This document shows positions 18,066 through 26,212 of a DNA stretch of 64,000 nt, piece by piece. The stretch is from Enterococcus larvae (GTDB taxonomy: Bacteria; Bacillota; Bacilli; Lactobacillales; Enterococcaceae). The stretch lies in NCBI RefSeq assembly GCF_017830045.1, contig NZ_JAEDXU010000008.1:124001-188000 (forward strand). Reading direction: 5' to 3'. Position 1 is the first letter of the stretch. Each line of letters starts with the position of its first letter. The notes under the pieces were generated by a model, which did not search any database, had not been told where the DNA came from, and saw only the letters and a program-made list of their open reading frames with translations. The translations under genes were made by a program, and so were the position numbers.

Positions 18066-18760
18066 TATTGTTGTCCTCCCTTATCTTCACGCTTACTGTA
18101 TTTTTTCGCCAGCTTTCTATCCATCAATAGGTTATAACCGCCTGCTAGCACTAAAACGATCAATGCGATTGGTATCGACATTTGAGCAACCGCTGATTCA
18201 GCAATATCATAGCCTAAAGACTTCATTGTCCCTGTAATAAGCAACACGCCTGACGCAGCAACAAATGTATTCTGAGCAAAGAAATTCCCGAAGTTCTCGT
18301 TTGCAGCAGCACGTGCTTTGATCATTTCCTCATCCTCTTCATCCAGCTTGCCGTATTTGTTCTCAGCAGCAGCCTGTGCCATTGGGTTGACGATTGGACG
18401 AATAAACTGTGTATGCCCTTGAATACGAATGGAGAAGGCCCCCGCCAGCTCACGAATAACAAGGTACAGTGTGATAAAACGTCCCGGTGTAAGGCTCTTG
18501 ATTTTTTCAATCAATACTACCGCCTGTTGACGCAATCCAAAACGCTCCGAAATACCAATCATCGGCAGCGTCAGTAAAAACAAGGTAACTAATCGATTGG
18601 AAACAAATGCTTCTCCCAACATCTCCAAAAATTCTACAATCGAAATCCCCGATACCATAGCTGTTACAAATGCCGCAATCAGCACTACAGCGATCGTATC
18701 AAACTTAAAAATAAAGCCAACTAAAATAATCAAAATGCCGATCAATTTAATCCATTCCAT
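18065..18760 (-). CDS. DUF969 family membrane protein
   Basis: The 231-residue membrane protein has about six helices and a conserved-looking central loop (REL-AGAFSIRIQGHTQFIRPIVNPMAQAAAE). It is the first gene of the set and has an AAAGGAG site before its ATG. It probably forms a complex with the DUF979 protein encoded next. Confidence 0.8.
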   Translation of the reverse strand: MEWIKLIGILIILVGFIFKFDTIAVVLIAAFVTAMVSGISIVEFLEMLGEAFVSNRLVTLFLLTLPMIGISERFGLRQQAVVLIEKIKSLTPGRFITLYLVIRELAGAFSIRIQGHTQFIRPIVNPMAQAAAENKYGKLDEEDEEMIKARAAANENFGNFFAQNTFVAASGVLLITGTMKSLGYDIAESAVAQMSIPIALIVLVLAGGYNLLMDRKLAKKYSKREDKGGQQ

Positions 18761-18909
18761 CTACTTATCTCCTTTAAAAAAAATTTTGACTTTATTTAGT
18801 ATATACTAAGTTACTTTGCAGACAAAGAGAAAATTAGAAATTTCTGAAAATTCCAATTACTTTTTAATGAAAATCTGATGAATGACTGAAATATTTTTTT
18901 ACTACTAGA

Positions 18910-18947
18910 AGACAAAAGAACAGTAGATCCATCAATTAGATCTACTG
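18910..18947 (-). terminator. Probable terminator after the CbrC-like gene
   Basis: 9-bp stem CAGTAGATC / GATCTACTG followed on the minus strand by TTCTTTTGTC. Confidence 0.6.
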
Positions 18948-19039
18948 CCCTCTTATTTTGATATCAGATGCAACCGTAAACAACACGAACCCGGTGCTTA
19001 CAGTCACGTACTTATTAGGACGTTAAAGCTCTGAGCCAA

Positions 19040-19561
19040 TCAATCGCAGTCCACCCACAAACGGTACTTGCCGCAGTGTAAACATTGGAAAAGATAACCG
19101 CACATCGAACCTGATTTTGTCAGATAAGAACGAATCCCTTGATAATGACCGAGCGCTTCATACTCCGCAATCACCTGATCTGCAATGCCCAGCTCCTCTA
19201 GTTCTTTTGTGCCAACCTCACCAAGATAAGCACAAAAATCATCACAATGAGCCAGCCAATACTCTCCTTGCCAGCTAACATAGCCCGGTGTGTGCTTAAA
19301 TAACTCGTTGACTCGCTCCTGACTGGTCACTTGATCGACTTCTGCATCTTGAATGAACTCGCCATCAAACGTTTCAGCAGCCTTTCCATTCGCCACACAG
19401 GTTAGACAAACACATTCGATTTCTTCGGTGCTGTACATATGGCTGATTGATTTTGTGACTGTTTCACCACAACACTCACAGGTATTTGAGCTTGTCTCAA
19501 GAATACCGATTTCATCGAGATTTGGACTGTATTTGAAGGTTGGATAGTTTTGCTTTGGCAT
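19040..19561 (-). CDS. CbrC family (UPF0167) protein
   Basis: The 173-residue cysteine-rich protein has CECCGE near residue 32 and CLTC near residue 54, then YVSWQGEYWLAHC, and ends CLHCGKYRLWVDCD, all recognisable for the CbrC/UPF0167 family. In Escherichia coli CbrC is linked to colicin E2 tolerance; the molecular role is unknown. An AAGGAG site fixes the ATG at 19561; the in-frame GTG at 19570 overlaps that site and is unlikely. Confidence 0.85.
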   Translation of the reverse strand: MPKQNYPTFKYSPNLDEIGILETSSNTCECCGETVTKSISHMYSTEEIECVCLTCVANGKAAETFDGEFIQDAEVDQVTSQERVNELFKHTPGYVSWQGEYWLAHCDDFCAYLGEVGTKELEELGIADQVIAEYEALGHYQGIRSYLTKSGSMCGYLFQCLHCGKYRLWVDCD

Positions 19562-19827
19562 TAAGAACACTCCTTTTTAAATTATTTATTCTTCCAAATA
19601 TTGGTATACACTTATTATAAATTATCGCTTTTCAAGAATATAGTAATTTTTGATTATAGAAACCTGGACTAGAGATAAATTGATCAAAATAATCGTTTAC
19701 TAGATTCTCTCTTACCTTGCGATGCATTCATTTAATTATAAATTAAACTCCTCTGTTCTAAAATTGAATTGTATCCGCCGATTATATACGTGTATAATGT
19801 TTAACAGAAGCTATAAGGGAGGATGTA

Positions 19828-20316
19828 ATGAAAAAGATATTTTGTGAAGCCTGTGGTAGTACTGATTTAGTGAAAGAAGATACTATCTACACTTGTCCAT
19901 ATTGTCACACCGTCTATGAAAGCAATTCCCCAGCAATCGAAAAGACGATGAAGAATGAATCAGTTACAACAGATTTACCAACCGAACCAATCAAGTCATC
20001 TACAATACAAGCCACAGCAAAAATAGCGCCTAACAAAAAGATAAAAAAAGACAATAAAAAACTCTACTGGAAGATATTTCTTGCCATATTTGCTCTGGGC
20101 TCTATTGGAGCAGCCTTCGATTATTTGAAAGAAGGAAACATTTACAGTACTATAGAGTATTTTTCTATATTTGTCGTATGTACTAACGCCTTTTATACTG
20201 CTGTTACTTCACGAAAAGTATTCATAACGAAGAAAATATCCGGTGGATGGGCACTTCTTTTGCTTGCTGTATTCTGGGCACTTATCCAGAATATTTTCGG
20301 CATTCAAGGAAGCTAG
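19828..20316 (+). CDS. Zinc-ribbon membrane protein (paralogue of the 21521 gene)
   Basis: The 162-residue protein starts with a two-knuckle zinc ribbon (CEACGS and CPYCHT, residues 6-27), has a polar linker and then three hydrophobic helices from about residue 85. GGAGG lies before the ATG. The gene at 21521 has the same architecture (CTACGS...CSYCNS and three helices), so the two are duplicates that have diverged. Function unknown. Confidence 0.75.
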   Translation: MKKIFCEACGSTDLVKEDTIYTCPYCHTVYESNSPAIEKTMKNESVTTDLPTEPIKSSTIQATAKIAPNKKIKKDNKKLYWKIFLAIFALGSIGAAFDYLKEGNIYSTIEYFSIFVVCTNAFYTAVTSRKVFITKKISGGWALLLLAVFWALIQNIFGIQGS

Positions 20317-20447
20317 AAAAAATGGAAATCTAAGAAATTTGACATTATTGCACAACAAATGATAGCTGCTGTAAAATTTTTTTCTGTTATTTTTCCTTAT
20401 ATAATAAAAGAGGATAGATCGGTCATGTTATTTAACTTTTGTTCCCA

Positions 20448-20476
20448 TTGCAACGCTATTTTCTTTCAGCTATACT
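20448..20476 (+). promoter_or_regulatory. Sigma-A-type promoter for the candidate small RNA
   Basis: TTGCAA (-35, 20448-20453), a 17-bp spacer and TATACT (-10, 20471-20476). Predicted transcription start is near 20483. No protein start with a ribosome site follows. Confidence 0.6.
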
Positions 20477-20482
20477 AAGTGC

Positions 20483-20750
20483 GTAGGATAGAAATCAATA
20501 ACAATTGAATAGATAATTGGCACTTCCTGATTCGGCGCCAACCGAATTGATGAAGCCTTGTAGAGACAGCTGTAACTGCCTTGCAAGTCGCCGATAGCGC
20601 AAGCAAACTGATTGCTTCAGTCCACCCATAATCTCCTTAATCCCTATAACGAAGGAACACTCCTTTTTGAACAGGGCTGCAAGCATACCAGTCTTCTTTG
20701 TTGACTATTGTAGACGATAGCAGGTATTCCCCTGTTATCGTCTTTTTTCT
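20483..20750 (+). ncRNA. Candidate structured small RNA (about 265 nt), copy 1
   Basis: A good promoter at 20448-20476 and a strong terminator (GACGATAGCAGG / CCTGTTATCGTC then TTTTTT, 20713-20748) bracket a region with no credible ORF on this strand. Inside lies a 74-nt module (20519-20592) repeated at 20848-20921, followed by a hairpin AAGCAA/TTGCTT near 20600. The module folds as two hairpins with conserved loops. It does not match SRP RNA, 6S RNA, tmRNA, RNase P or a T-box by eye. A type I toxin-antitoxin locus on the other strand is an alternative. Confidence 0.45.
20519..20592 (+). repeat. 74-nt structured repeat, copy 1
   Basis: Begins GGCACTTC and ends AAGTCGCC. Hairpin 1: CTTC-ATTC-GG, loop CGCCAA, CC-GAAT-GAAG. 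Hairpin 2: CTTGTAG with CTTGCAAG around a conserved GCTGTAAC. Copy 2 at 20848-20921 has the same length, start, loop sequences and end but different stem bases. Confidence 0.7.
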
Positions 20751-20847
20751 ATCCTGCAATTGAGAAAAAACTTTAGCGATGCTTCACAAAGGTTCTCAGC
20801 ATTCTTTTTCATCGCTATAGAATCAGCCTTTCAGGCCAAAATAAAAA

Positions 20848-20976
20848 GGCACTTCGTCGCCTGGCGCCAACCGAGCGACAAAGCCCTGTATAAACGGCTG
20901 TAACCATCTATACAAGTTGCCTAACTGTCATTGTACCTAATTTCAGAAAATATTTCTACACAATGACGGATTTTTC
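20848..20976 (+). ncRNA. Candidate structured small RNA, copy 2, with terminator
   Basis: The second 74-nt module occupies 20848-20921. Its hairpin 1 stem is GTCGC/GCGAC and its hairpin 2 stem TGTATA/TATACA, where copy 1 uses other base pairs; loops GGCGCCAACCGA and GGCTGTAAC are kept. A terminator-like hairpin TGTCATTGT / ACAATGAC (20926-20967) followed by GGATTTTT comes directly after it. A weak promoter (TTCTCA-17-TATAGA) lies just upstream. On the minus strand the same element ends in TTTTTATTTT, so the transcribed strand is not certain. Confidence 0.4.
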
Positions 20977-21099
20977 TGCCAACGATCAATTGATTTCCTG
21001 ATTTGCAGAAAAATAAAATTTTACAGTTTTTTTCAATAAAAAGCGTATACGCAAAAAGTACCGCGTATTTTTTCAATATATCAAAAAGGAGTGCAAGCA

Positions 21100-21378
21100 A
21101 TGGACAAGCAAACAAATTGTATCAAGGCAATTCCCTATCACGAAATACTTGCTATGCAAGAAATCAATGAACGACTGGACTCATGGCAGAAGATGCTGGA
21201 AATTCTAGAAATCTTTTTCTCTGAGGAAAATCCGCCGGTCAACAAGAAGAAGATCATACGAGACTACCATGCATGCGGGAGGCTGTTTAAAGCGTTTCAG
21301 AAGGATTACAGCGTGCTACTCCAAAATGACAAAGACTTGATTAAGAGCATGGTGACAGGCAAGAAAAACAATCATTAA
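21100..21378 (+). CDS. Small helical hypothetical protein (92 aa)
   Basis: The 92-residue soluble protein is mainly helical (EILAMQEINERLDSWQKMLEILE). The ATG at 21100 is preceded by AAAGGAG with 7-nt spacing; an in-frame GTG at 21091 overlaps that site. Between the candidate RNAs and the second zinc-ribbon gene. No family recognised. Confidence 0.6.
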   Translation: MDKQTNCIKAIPYHEILAMQEINERLDSWQKMLEILEIFFSEENPPVNKKKIIRDYHACGRLFKAFQKDYSVLLQNDKDLIKSMVTGKKNNH

Positions 21379-21520
21379 TTGTCAATCCGTCTACTTTTTA
21401 ATCACTAACTATTCCTTTTGTATTTCTTACTTTTTTATTCTGTTGCTTTTCTAAAACTGAGTTGATTCAAACAATGGATTCACGGTATAATCAAGTGACA
21501 AATGAAAAGGTGAGTGAAAA

Positions 21521-21970
21521 ATGAAAAATATGAGTTGTACAGCATGCGGAAGTACCGAATTAACAAAGAAGGACAACCATTATGTCTGTAGCTATTGCAA
21601 CAGTTCTTATTTAGAAGAAACAACAGCAAAAGTCCCTCCTACAAAAACTATCGTAAAAAACATATTTATAAATAAAACTGAACCAACACCCAAGCAGCAA
21701 GAAGTAAAGAAAGTCTCATTCTTCAAAAAAATATTCGGACTCCCTTTTTTTCTTATTGGAAGCCTTCTACTTATCTTAGGACTTGCCTTCTTAAAAGAAG
21801 GTATCCTATTCGAAGCTGCTTTTTTTGGATGGCCAGGATTAATACTTACAAATTTGAGCTACACTACTATTACAGGAAAACAGATTTTACTGACAAAGAA
21901 ATTCAACGGTTGGCAGCTATTTCTCATCACCATTTTGTTGATTGTACTAGCGATAGTGATGATATCGTGA
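21521..21970 (+). CDS. Zinc-ribbon membrane protein (paralogue of the 19828 gene)
   Basis: The 149-residue protein has an N-terminal zinc ribbon (CTACGS, residues 6-11; CSYCNS, residues 23-28), a linker with basic residues and three hydrophobic helices from about residue 80. Same design as the 19828 gene, including a TG(K/R)xxLxTKK(F/I)xGxW segment before the last helix. Function unknown. Confidence 0.75.
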   Translation: MKNMSCTACGSTELTKKDNHYVCSYCNSSYLEETTAKVPPTKTIVKNIFINKTEPTPKQQEVKKVSFFKKIFGLPFFLIGSLLLILGLAFLKEGILFEAAFFGWPGLILTNLSYTTITGKQILLTKKFNGWQLFLITILLIVLAIVMIS

Positions 21971-22024
21971 TGCTTTTATACTAACTATAAAGGTAACTAC
22001 TATGTGATAAACAGTTTCCCTCCA

Positions 22025-22075
22025 AAATAGAAATGTATCATAACCTTTGAAAGAGGCTATGATACATTTCTATTT
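22025..22075. terminator. 18-bp hairpin between converging genes
   Basis: Perfect 18-bp inverted repeat (22025-22042 with 22058-22075) and a 15-nt loop; the T-tracts are short. It probably ends both the zinc-ribbon gene and the LXG operon. Confidence 0.6.
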
Positions 22076-22103
22076 GAATTATTCTAAAACTAACCCTATA
22101 GCC

Positions 22104-22907
22104 TTAAATTACATCGTTTATAAGACCTGCTACGGGAACATCTCCAAGCTTGTGAGAAAAATCTGCTGTCATTTCAGGAATAATGATTGTTTCTAAATAC
22201 TCCTTTTTCGTCACTTCATTTTCTCGGTCGATTATATTTCCTTGTCCATCAAAATCAACCTTGTAAGCAACCTCAAAAACCAGTGCGCGGTTAAGAACCG
22301 AAGGATTTCCTGAAGGATCATAGCTTGTCTCTAACTCTTTATCCTCCCTATCATACAAAGGAATAACCTTAGGATACGAGCTTTCAACAATTGCTTTTAA
22401 TTTATCATTCTCAAGAAATTCTGGATCACCCTTCAAATTTCTAAATATCTCCAGCTCCTCTGTTGATAAACGCTCAATATGCAGATTGTTTCTAAGATAG
22501 ATATATGTCGTGTCTAAGGATGAGTCCTTTTGATAGATTGTTTGCTCGCTCTCTTCAACTGGTGAATAGCCTAGAGAGCTATCCTGAAGCTTTTGATCAA
22601 AATCGCTGATATCTAACTGCCCAATCAAATAGTTTTCAAATACTTTTCTATACATTGTATACACTTGGTCAAACGTCTCTGATAATTGACCGTTTTCAGC
22701 AAGTCCCTTCGTTTCAGCTAATTCAATATCATACGTCATTGGTTTTGACTGCGCCTGAAGTTTAGAAAGGACTTGTTCTGTCTTACCAGCTGAAGGTGTT
22801 GCTCCGTCTTTTTTCACTTGATTCCCTCCATTCAAAAAAAGTACCCAAGCTATAATTGCAACTGCTATTACGATGACCAATACAAATAAACCTCTGCGTC
22901 TATTCAT
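22104..22907 (-). CDS. Membrane-anchored protein, probable immunity protein of the LXG module
   Basis: The 267-residue protein has a short basic N-terminus, one membrane helix (about residues 6-26) and an extracellular domain of about 240 residues that is acidic and mixed alpha/beta. It starts 8 nt inside the end of the LXG toxin gene, the usual place for an immunity gene. Its external location would fit a toxin that acts at or outside the membrane. No known immunity family was recognised, so the role is inferred from position. Confidence 0.6.
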   Translation of the reverse strand: MNRRRGLFVLVIVIAVAIIAWVLFLNGGNQVKKDGATPSAGKTEQVLSKLQAQSKPMTYDIELAETKGLAENGQLSETFDQVYTMYRKVFENYLIGQLDISDFDQKLQDSSLGYSPVEESEQTIYQKDSSLDTTYIYLRNNLHIERLSTEELEIFRNLKGDPEFLENDKLKAIVESSYPKVIPLYDREDKELETSYDPSGNPSVLNRALVFEVAYKVDFDGQGNIIDRENEVTKKEYLETIIIPEMTADFSHKLGDVPVAGLINDVI

Positions 22908-24381
22908 ATACGACTACCTGTAGGTCTGCATAGCTGCCATCATAATTTGATACAGGGAAATCATTTGGATTCACAGTGTATATTTCTCCCCACGAAGAAA
23001 CAATCAAATTACCGTTACTATCTTTTCCAGTCACTGTCATCGCATGGCCGCCTTCAATATACTTCTCATTTCCGTTCTTATCGTACATTTTTACAGGATT
23101 CACTCGAATAACTACTTGACCATCCGCTGCAAGCTTATCATAATTTGATGCAGTTGCACTAATGTTTTCACGAACATCTACTGAAATCCCATGATCACTC
23201 ATGTATTTTTCCATTCTGTATTCTCGGCTATCTACACTAGTCCCACTTCCAGTAGCGTCTTGTCTTAAATCGTAATCAGATTTTGGCCCATCAATAATAT
23301 TTCCATCCCTATCCTTTTCTTTATAGTCCTCATATTCATCCAATTCTTCCCAACTGAAAAAAAGGAACGATTTTTTATTACGATTGTCGGTAGCACAATA
23401 AAAGTCTACTAAAAGATAATCATAGTTCATGACCTTATACCCATTCTCATCAATAGAATACATTGGAAAGCCAAATTTTTCTTCAAAGCCCTTCGGATCA
23501 TTTTCATAATGAACAAATATCGTATTAATCATGGCCACATAGCCACACCCTTCATTATTTAGGCGTCTAAGTAAAATCAGCATTTCTGCTTCCGTGTAAT
23601 CCGGATAGTAGGAACGGATAATTTCTGCAAATTTTTCATCACTATAAAACTTACTAGCCGGAGAACCCTGGTCTCCTCCATATTCTCCATTCTCATCATA
23701 AACGGTTGGGTTTTTCTGTCTCCTCAATCTTTCCTGCCATTGTTGAGCAACTTTTTCTGCCCAGCCCATTTTACTTTTTTCAGGAAGAACAAACACACCA
23801 TTTTCTCCATTCCAACAACCATTAGCTTGAGAATTCCCTTCTTGTACCAATGCCTTTAGCTGCTCAATATCAGAAAAAATACTAGGAGAATAACTATGAA
23901 AATCAGTTAATTTTCTCAATTTCTCTTCTAATTCACTTTTTATTTTACTATACATCCCGCTAACCAACGCATTTTTAGTTAATTGAAATACCTTTGTTAG
24001 AGGGTCGATAGAAGAAGAGCGAATCACTTTTCTCTGTTCTTCCAATGCAAGAATCTGTTCATTCCACTCATTAATCTGCTCTTCCAGCTCTGAAGACTTT
24101 AAATCACCACTTTCAACTCGTGCGATATACTCTTCGGGAAACTTCTGATTTGCTTCCATAACAGTTTCGGATAATAATGTTGCTCCCTGAACCAAGGGAA
24201 TAAGCACCACATCAAAAAAACATTTTGCAGAATCATAGGCCTGAGATCGCAGCTCTGTATCAGAGGTAAACTTTCCAAAACTATTGATTAACCGCTCGTA
24301 TGAGTTTTGTTGACGAGTACACAACGCTTTTACGCTACTCGATTGTGTTTGTGTTTGAGATAAATACATGTCAATGCTCAT
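22900..24381 (-). CDS. LXG-domain type VIIb secretion toxin with C39/papain-like C-terminus
   Basis: The 493-residue protein starts with an LXG domain (about residues 1-200; MSIDMYLSQTQTQ, QAYDSAKCFF and FPEEYIARVESGDLKSSELE are typical). LXG proteins are exported by the type VIIb system to act on rival cells. The C-terminus looks like a cysteine peptidase of the C39/papain type: Cys279 in NEGCGYVAMIN, His446 in GGHAMTVTGKD and an SSWG segment (462-465) where papains have NSWG. The gene overlaps the DUF3958 gene by 4 nt and a putative immunity gene by 8 nt. The peptidase assignment rests on motif pattern only. Confidence 0.8.
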   Translation of the reverse strand: MSIDMYLSQTQTQSSSVKALCTRQQNSYERLINSFGKFTSDTELRSQAYDSAKCFFDVVLIPLVQGATLLSETVMEANQKFPEEYIARVESGDLKSSELEEQINEWNEQILALEEQRKVIRSSSIDPLTKVFQLTKNALVSGMYSKIKSELEEKLRKLTDFHSYSPSIFSDIEQLKALVQEGNSQANGCWNGENGVFVLPEKSKMGWAEKVAQQWQERLRRQKNPTVYDENGEYGGDQGSPASKFYSDEKFAEIIRSYYPDYTEAEMLILLRRLNNEGCGYVAMINTIFVHYENDPKGFEEKFGFPMYSIDENGYKVMNYDYLLVDFYCATDNRNKKSFLFFSWEELDEYEDYKEKDRDGNIIDGPKSDYDLRQDATGSGTSVDSREYRMEKYMSDHGISVDVRENISATASNYDKLAADGQVVIRVNPVKMYDKNGNEKYIEGGHAMTVTGKDSNGNLIVSSWGEIYTVNPNDFPVSNYDGSYADLQVVVYE

Positions 24382-24734
24382 TCTTCTTCTCCTTCCAATT
24401 CAATTTTTCTCTTTTGATAAGAAAGATCACTTTCTCTATCCTCAATACTCCTTTTTTCTCTTTGGATACGTTCTTTTTCTTCATCTAAATTGAGTAAGAT
24501 TACGGAATGCTCTGAATGAATCTCATCTTTTAAAGCTTCCAAAGCATAAGGATTTTCAGAAAAAATGTTGCTTTCTTCTAAACGTCCCAACAGAAAATCT
24601 GCTTTTCGGAATAATTCCTCATAGTTTTCCTCTATATTTTCTACCTGCTTTTGTGTGGAGCTTTTGCTTTCTTTCTCCTCTGTAAGCTGTTGTGCTTTTT
24701 TTGATAGCGCTTTTATTTTATCTTCTTTTTTCAC
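24378..24734 (-). CDS. DUF3958-like LXG-associated helical protein
   Basis: The 118-residue protein is almost wholly helical and charged. Its size, layout and place between a DUF3130-type gene and an LXG gene fit the DUF3958 family, known as an LXG-associated partner (Lap2 type) that helps bring the toxin to the secretion machine. The GTG start at 24734, with AGGGGCGAG upstream, is preferred over the longer frame that begins inside the previous gene. Confidence 0.7.
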   Translation of the reverse strand: MKKEDKIKALSKKAQQLTEEKESKSSTQKQVENIEENYEELFRKADFLLGRLEESNIFSENPYALEALKDEIHSEHSVILLNLDEEKERIQREKRSIEDRESDLSYQKRKIELEGEEE

Positions 24735-24747
24735 AGTGATCTCGCCC

Positions 24748-25026
24748 CTAACCAAATGGAGTGATATTAAATATACTGCGAATACTCTTATCCATAGCCT
24801 CAAACTCTGATGCAACACTCTTCAAATTATTCGCAGAATTACCAACAGTTGCTGTTATATCCTCCACTGTTTGCTTTACCAACTCAATACTTTCATGTGC
24901 GTTACTATTTCCAGCAACTGTAGTATTGTCATCCTTACTAACAGACGCCGGCATATTCAACGAATCCAAAGCTGAAAAGATATTGGTCGCCAACACACAA
25001 GCACGCTCTTTATTACTATCCATCAC
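24748..25026 (-). CDS. DUF3130/TIGR04197-type WXG100-like secretion partner
   Basis: The 92-residue helical hairpin protein is of WXG100 size, lacking a clear WxG but with the features of the SACOL2603/TIGR04197 (DUF3130, Lap1 type) family encoded first in LXG operons. It would pair with the DUF3958 protein to guide the toxin. The start is GTG at 25026 (AAAGGA 8 nt upstream) or the next ATG at 25023. Confidence 0.7.
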   Translation of the reverse strand: MMDSNKERACVLATNIFSALDSLNMPASVSKDDNTTVAGNSNAHESIELVKQTVEDITATVGNSANNLKSVASEFEAMDKSIRSIFNITPFG

Positions 25027-25353
25027 AACTCACGTCCTTTTTCTATATATATACAAATAATAACATAAAGTAATCAATAACTCTCTAATATTTTTATATT
25101 ATTTAGATGCTAATTAGCCTCATTTTGATGACGATACTTTAAAGAAAAATTCATTGAGACAACCTAACTAATAGGAAAAATAGCTAATAGCTAACACTTG
25201 ATATCTATGTAAAAATTATTTTAGGTAGTAGAAAGATGATTTGACCCTTATTTTATGATTAATAAAATCCCATTTTAACAATGATTTATGTACACTTTAC
25301 TCTATCAAAATGTTATTATAACTTTATCAAGGGATGATAGAAGGATGATTATT
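25027..25353. other. Intergenic region between divergent LXG and restriction genes
   Basis: About 330 bp of very A/T-rich sequence that should hold the promoters of both units. No clear box or small gene stands out. Confidence 0.4.
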
Positions 25354-26112
25354 TTGAAATATAATTTTGTTATTGGAGAAACTTATACACGAAAAGACGT
25401 TAAGACTATTATAGGTGCCGAAGACCCACACTTAACAACAGGACAATGGACAACTGGATATGCCTCATTTGATGGTTGCTATTTTCTATTTGCAAATATT
25501 AATTCACCTGGAAGAACTGGACATAACTATAAAAACAATTTAGTTGATAACGACCTTTACTGGTTTAGCAAAAAAAAACAAACACTTAAGACTAAAACTA
25601 TTAAAAACTTTTTAAGTGGAAAATATGAAGTCTATGCCTTCACTAGAACAGACAGTAAAAATCCTAATTTTATGTTCCACGGTCTTGGCTTTGTTAAGGA
25701 CTATGAAGATGTACAACCCGCTCATTTAGTATGGGGATTCTCAAAAAGTTTGTCGAATATACCAAATGAGTATAGATCAAAAAAGCGTATTTCTTATATA
25801 GAAGGTGTTAGGAGGAAGACGATGATCACCAAATATGAGAGAAATCCGGCCGCCAGAAAAAAATGTATTGAGCATTATGGAGCATCTTGCTTGGTTTGTG
25901 ACATGAATTTTGAAGAGAAATATGGAAAAATAGGAAAAGATTTTATACATGTACATCATGAAGTAGAAATAAGTAGTATTGGAAAAGAATATGAAATTGA
26001 TCCTATTACAGATTTAAAGCCAGTCTGTCCAAATTGTCATGCTATGTTGCATAAAAGAAAACCAGCTTATAGTATTGGAGAATTGACAATACTGATAAAA
26101 GAGAACAATTGA
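25354..26112 (+). CDS. HNH endonuclease, restriction-type
   Basis: The 252-residue protein has an N-terminal domain of about 140 residues (YTRKDV...TTGYASFDGCYFLFANI) and a C-terminal HNH nuclease: CLVC, then HVHHEVEIS, then LKPVCPNCHAMLHKR, giving the His pair, Asn and two CxxC zinc knuckles. It resembles stand-alone HNH restriction enzymes with a DUF3427-like N-terminus. The TTG at 25354 has AGAAGG 9 nt upstream; ATG 25345 is the alternative. It is very A/T-rich and adjoins a second nuclease gene and an m5C methyltransferase. Confidence 0.75.
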   Translation: MKYNFVIGETYTRKDVKTIIGAEDPHLTTGQWTTGYASFDGCYFLFANINSPGRTGHNYKNNLVDNDLYWFSKKKQTLKTKTIKNFLSGKYEVYAFTRTDSKNPNFMFHGLGFVKDYEDVQPAHLVWGFSKSLSNIPNEYRSKKRISYIEGVRRKTMITKYERNPAARKKCIEHYGASCLVCDMNFEEKYGKIGKDFIHVHHEVEISSIGKEYEIDPITDLKPVCPNCHAMLHKRKPAYSIGELTILIKENN

Positions 26113-26212
26113 ACATAATTTTTGAAAGCATATACCATACATACTGTACAAAACTAACAATCAACGATATACTTACCAGTAAATAGGTAAAAAAATGTTA
26201 GAGGTGTATAGT

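Noticed and set aside
20495-20686. 63-residue minus-strand frame across RNA module copy 1, a possible small toxin
   Set aside because: The sequence is not hydrophobic like type I toxins and no promoter is clear on that strand. The frame also runs through the structured repeat, which explains the conserved bases better.
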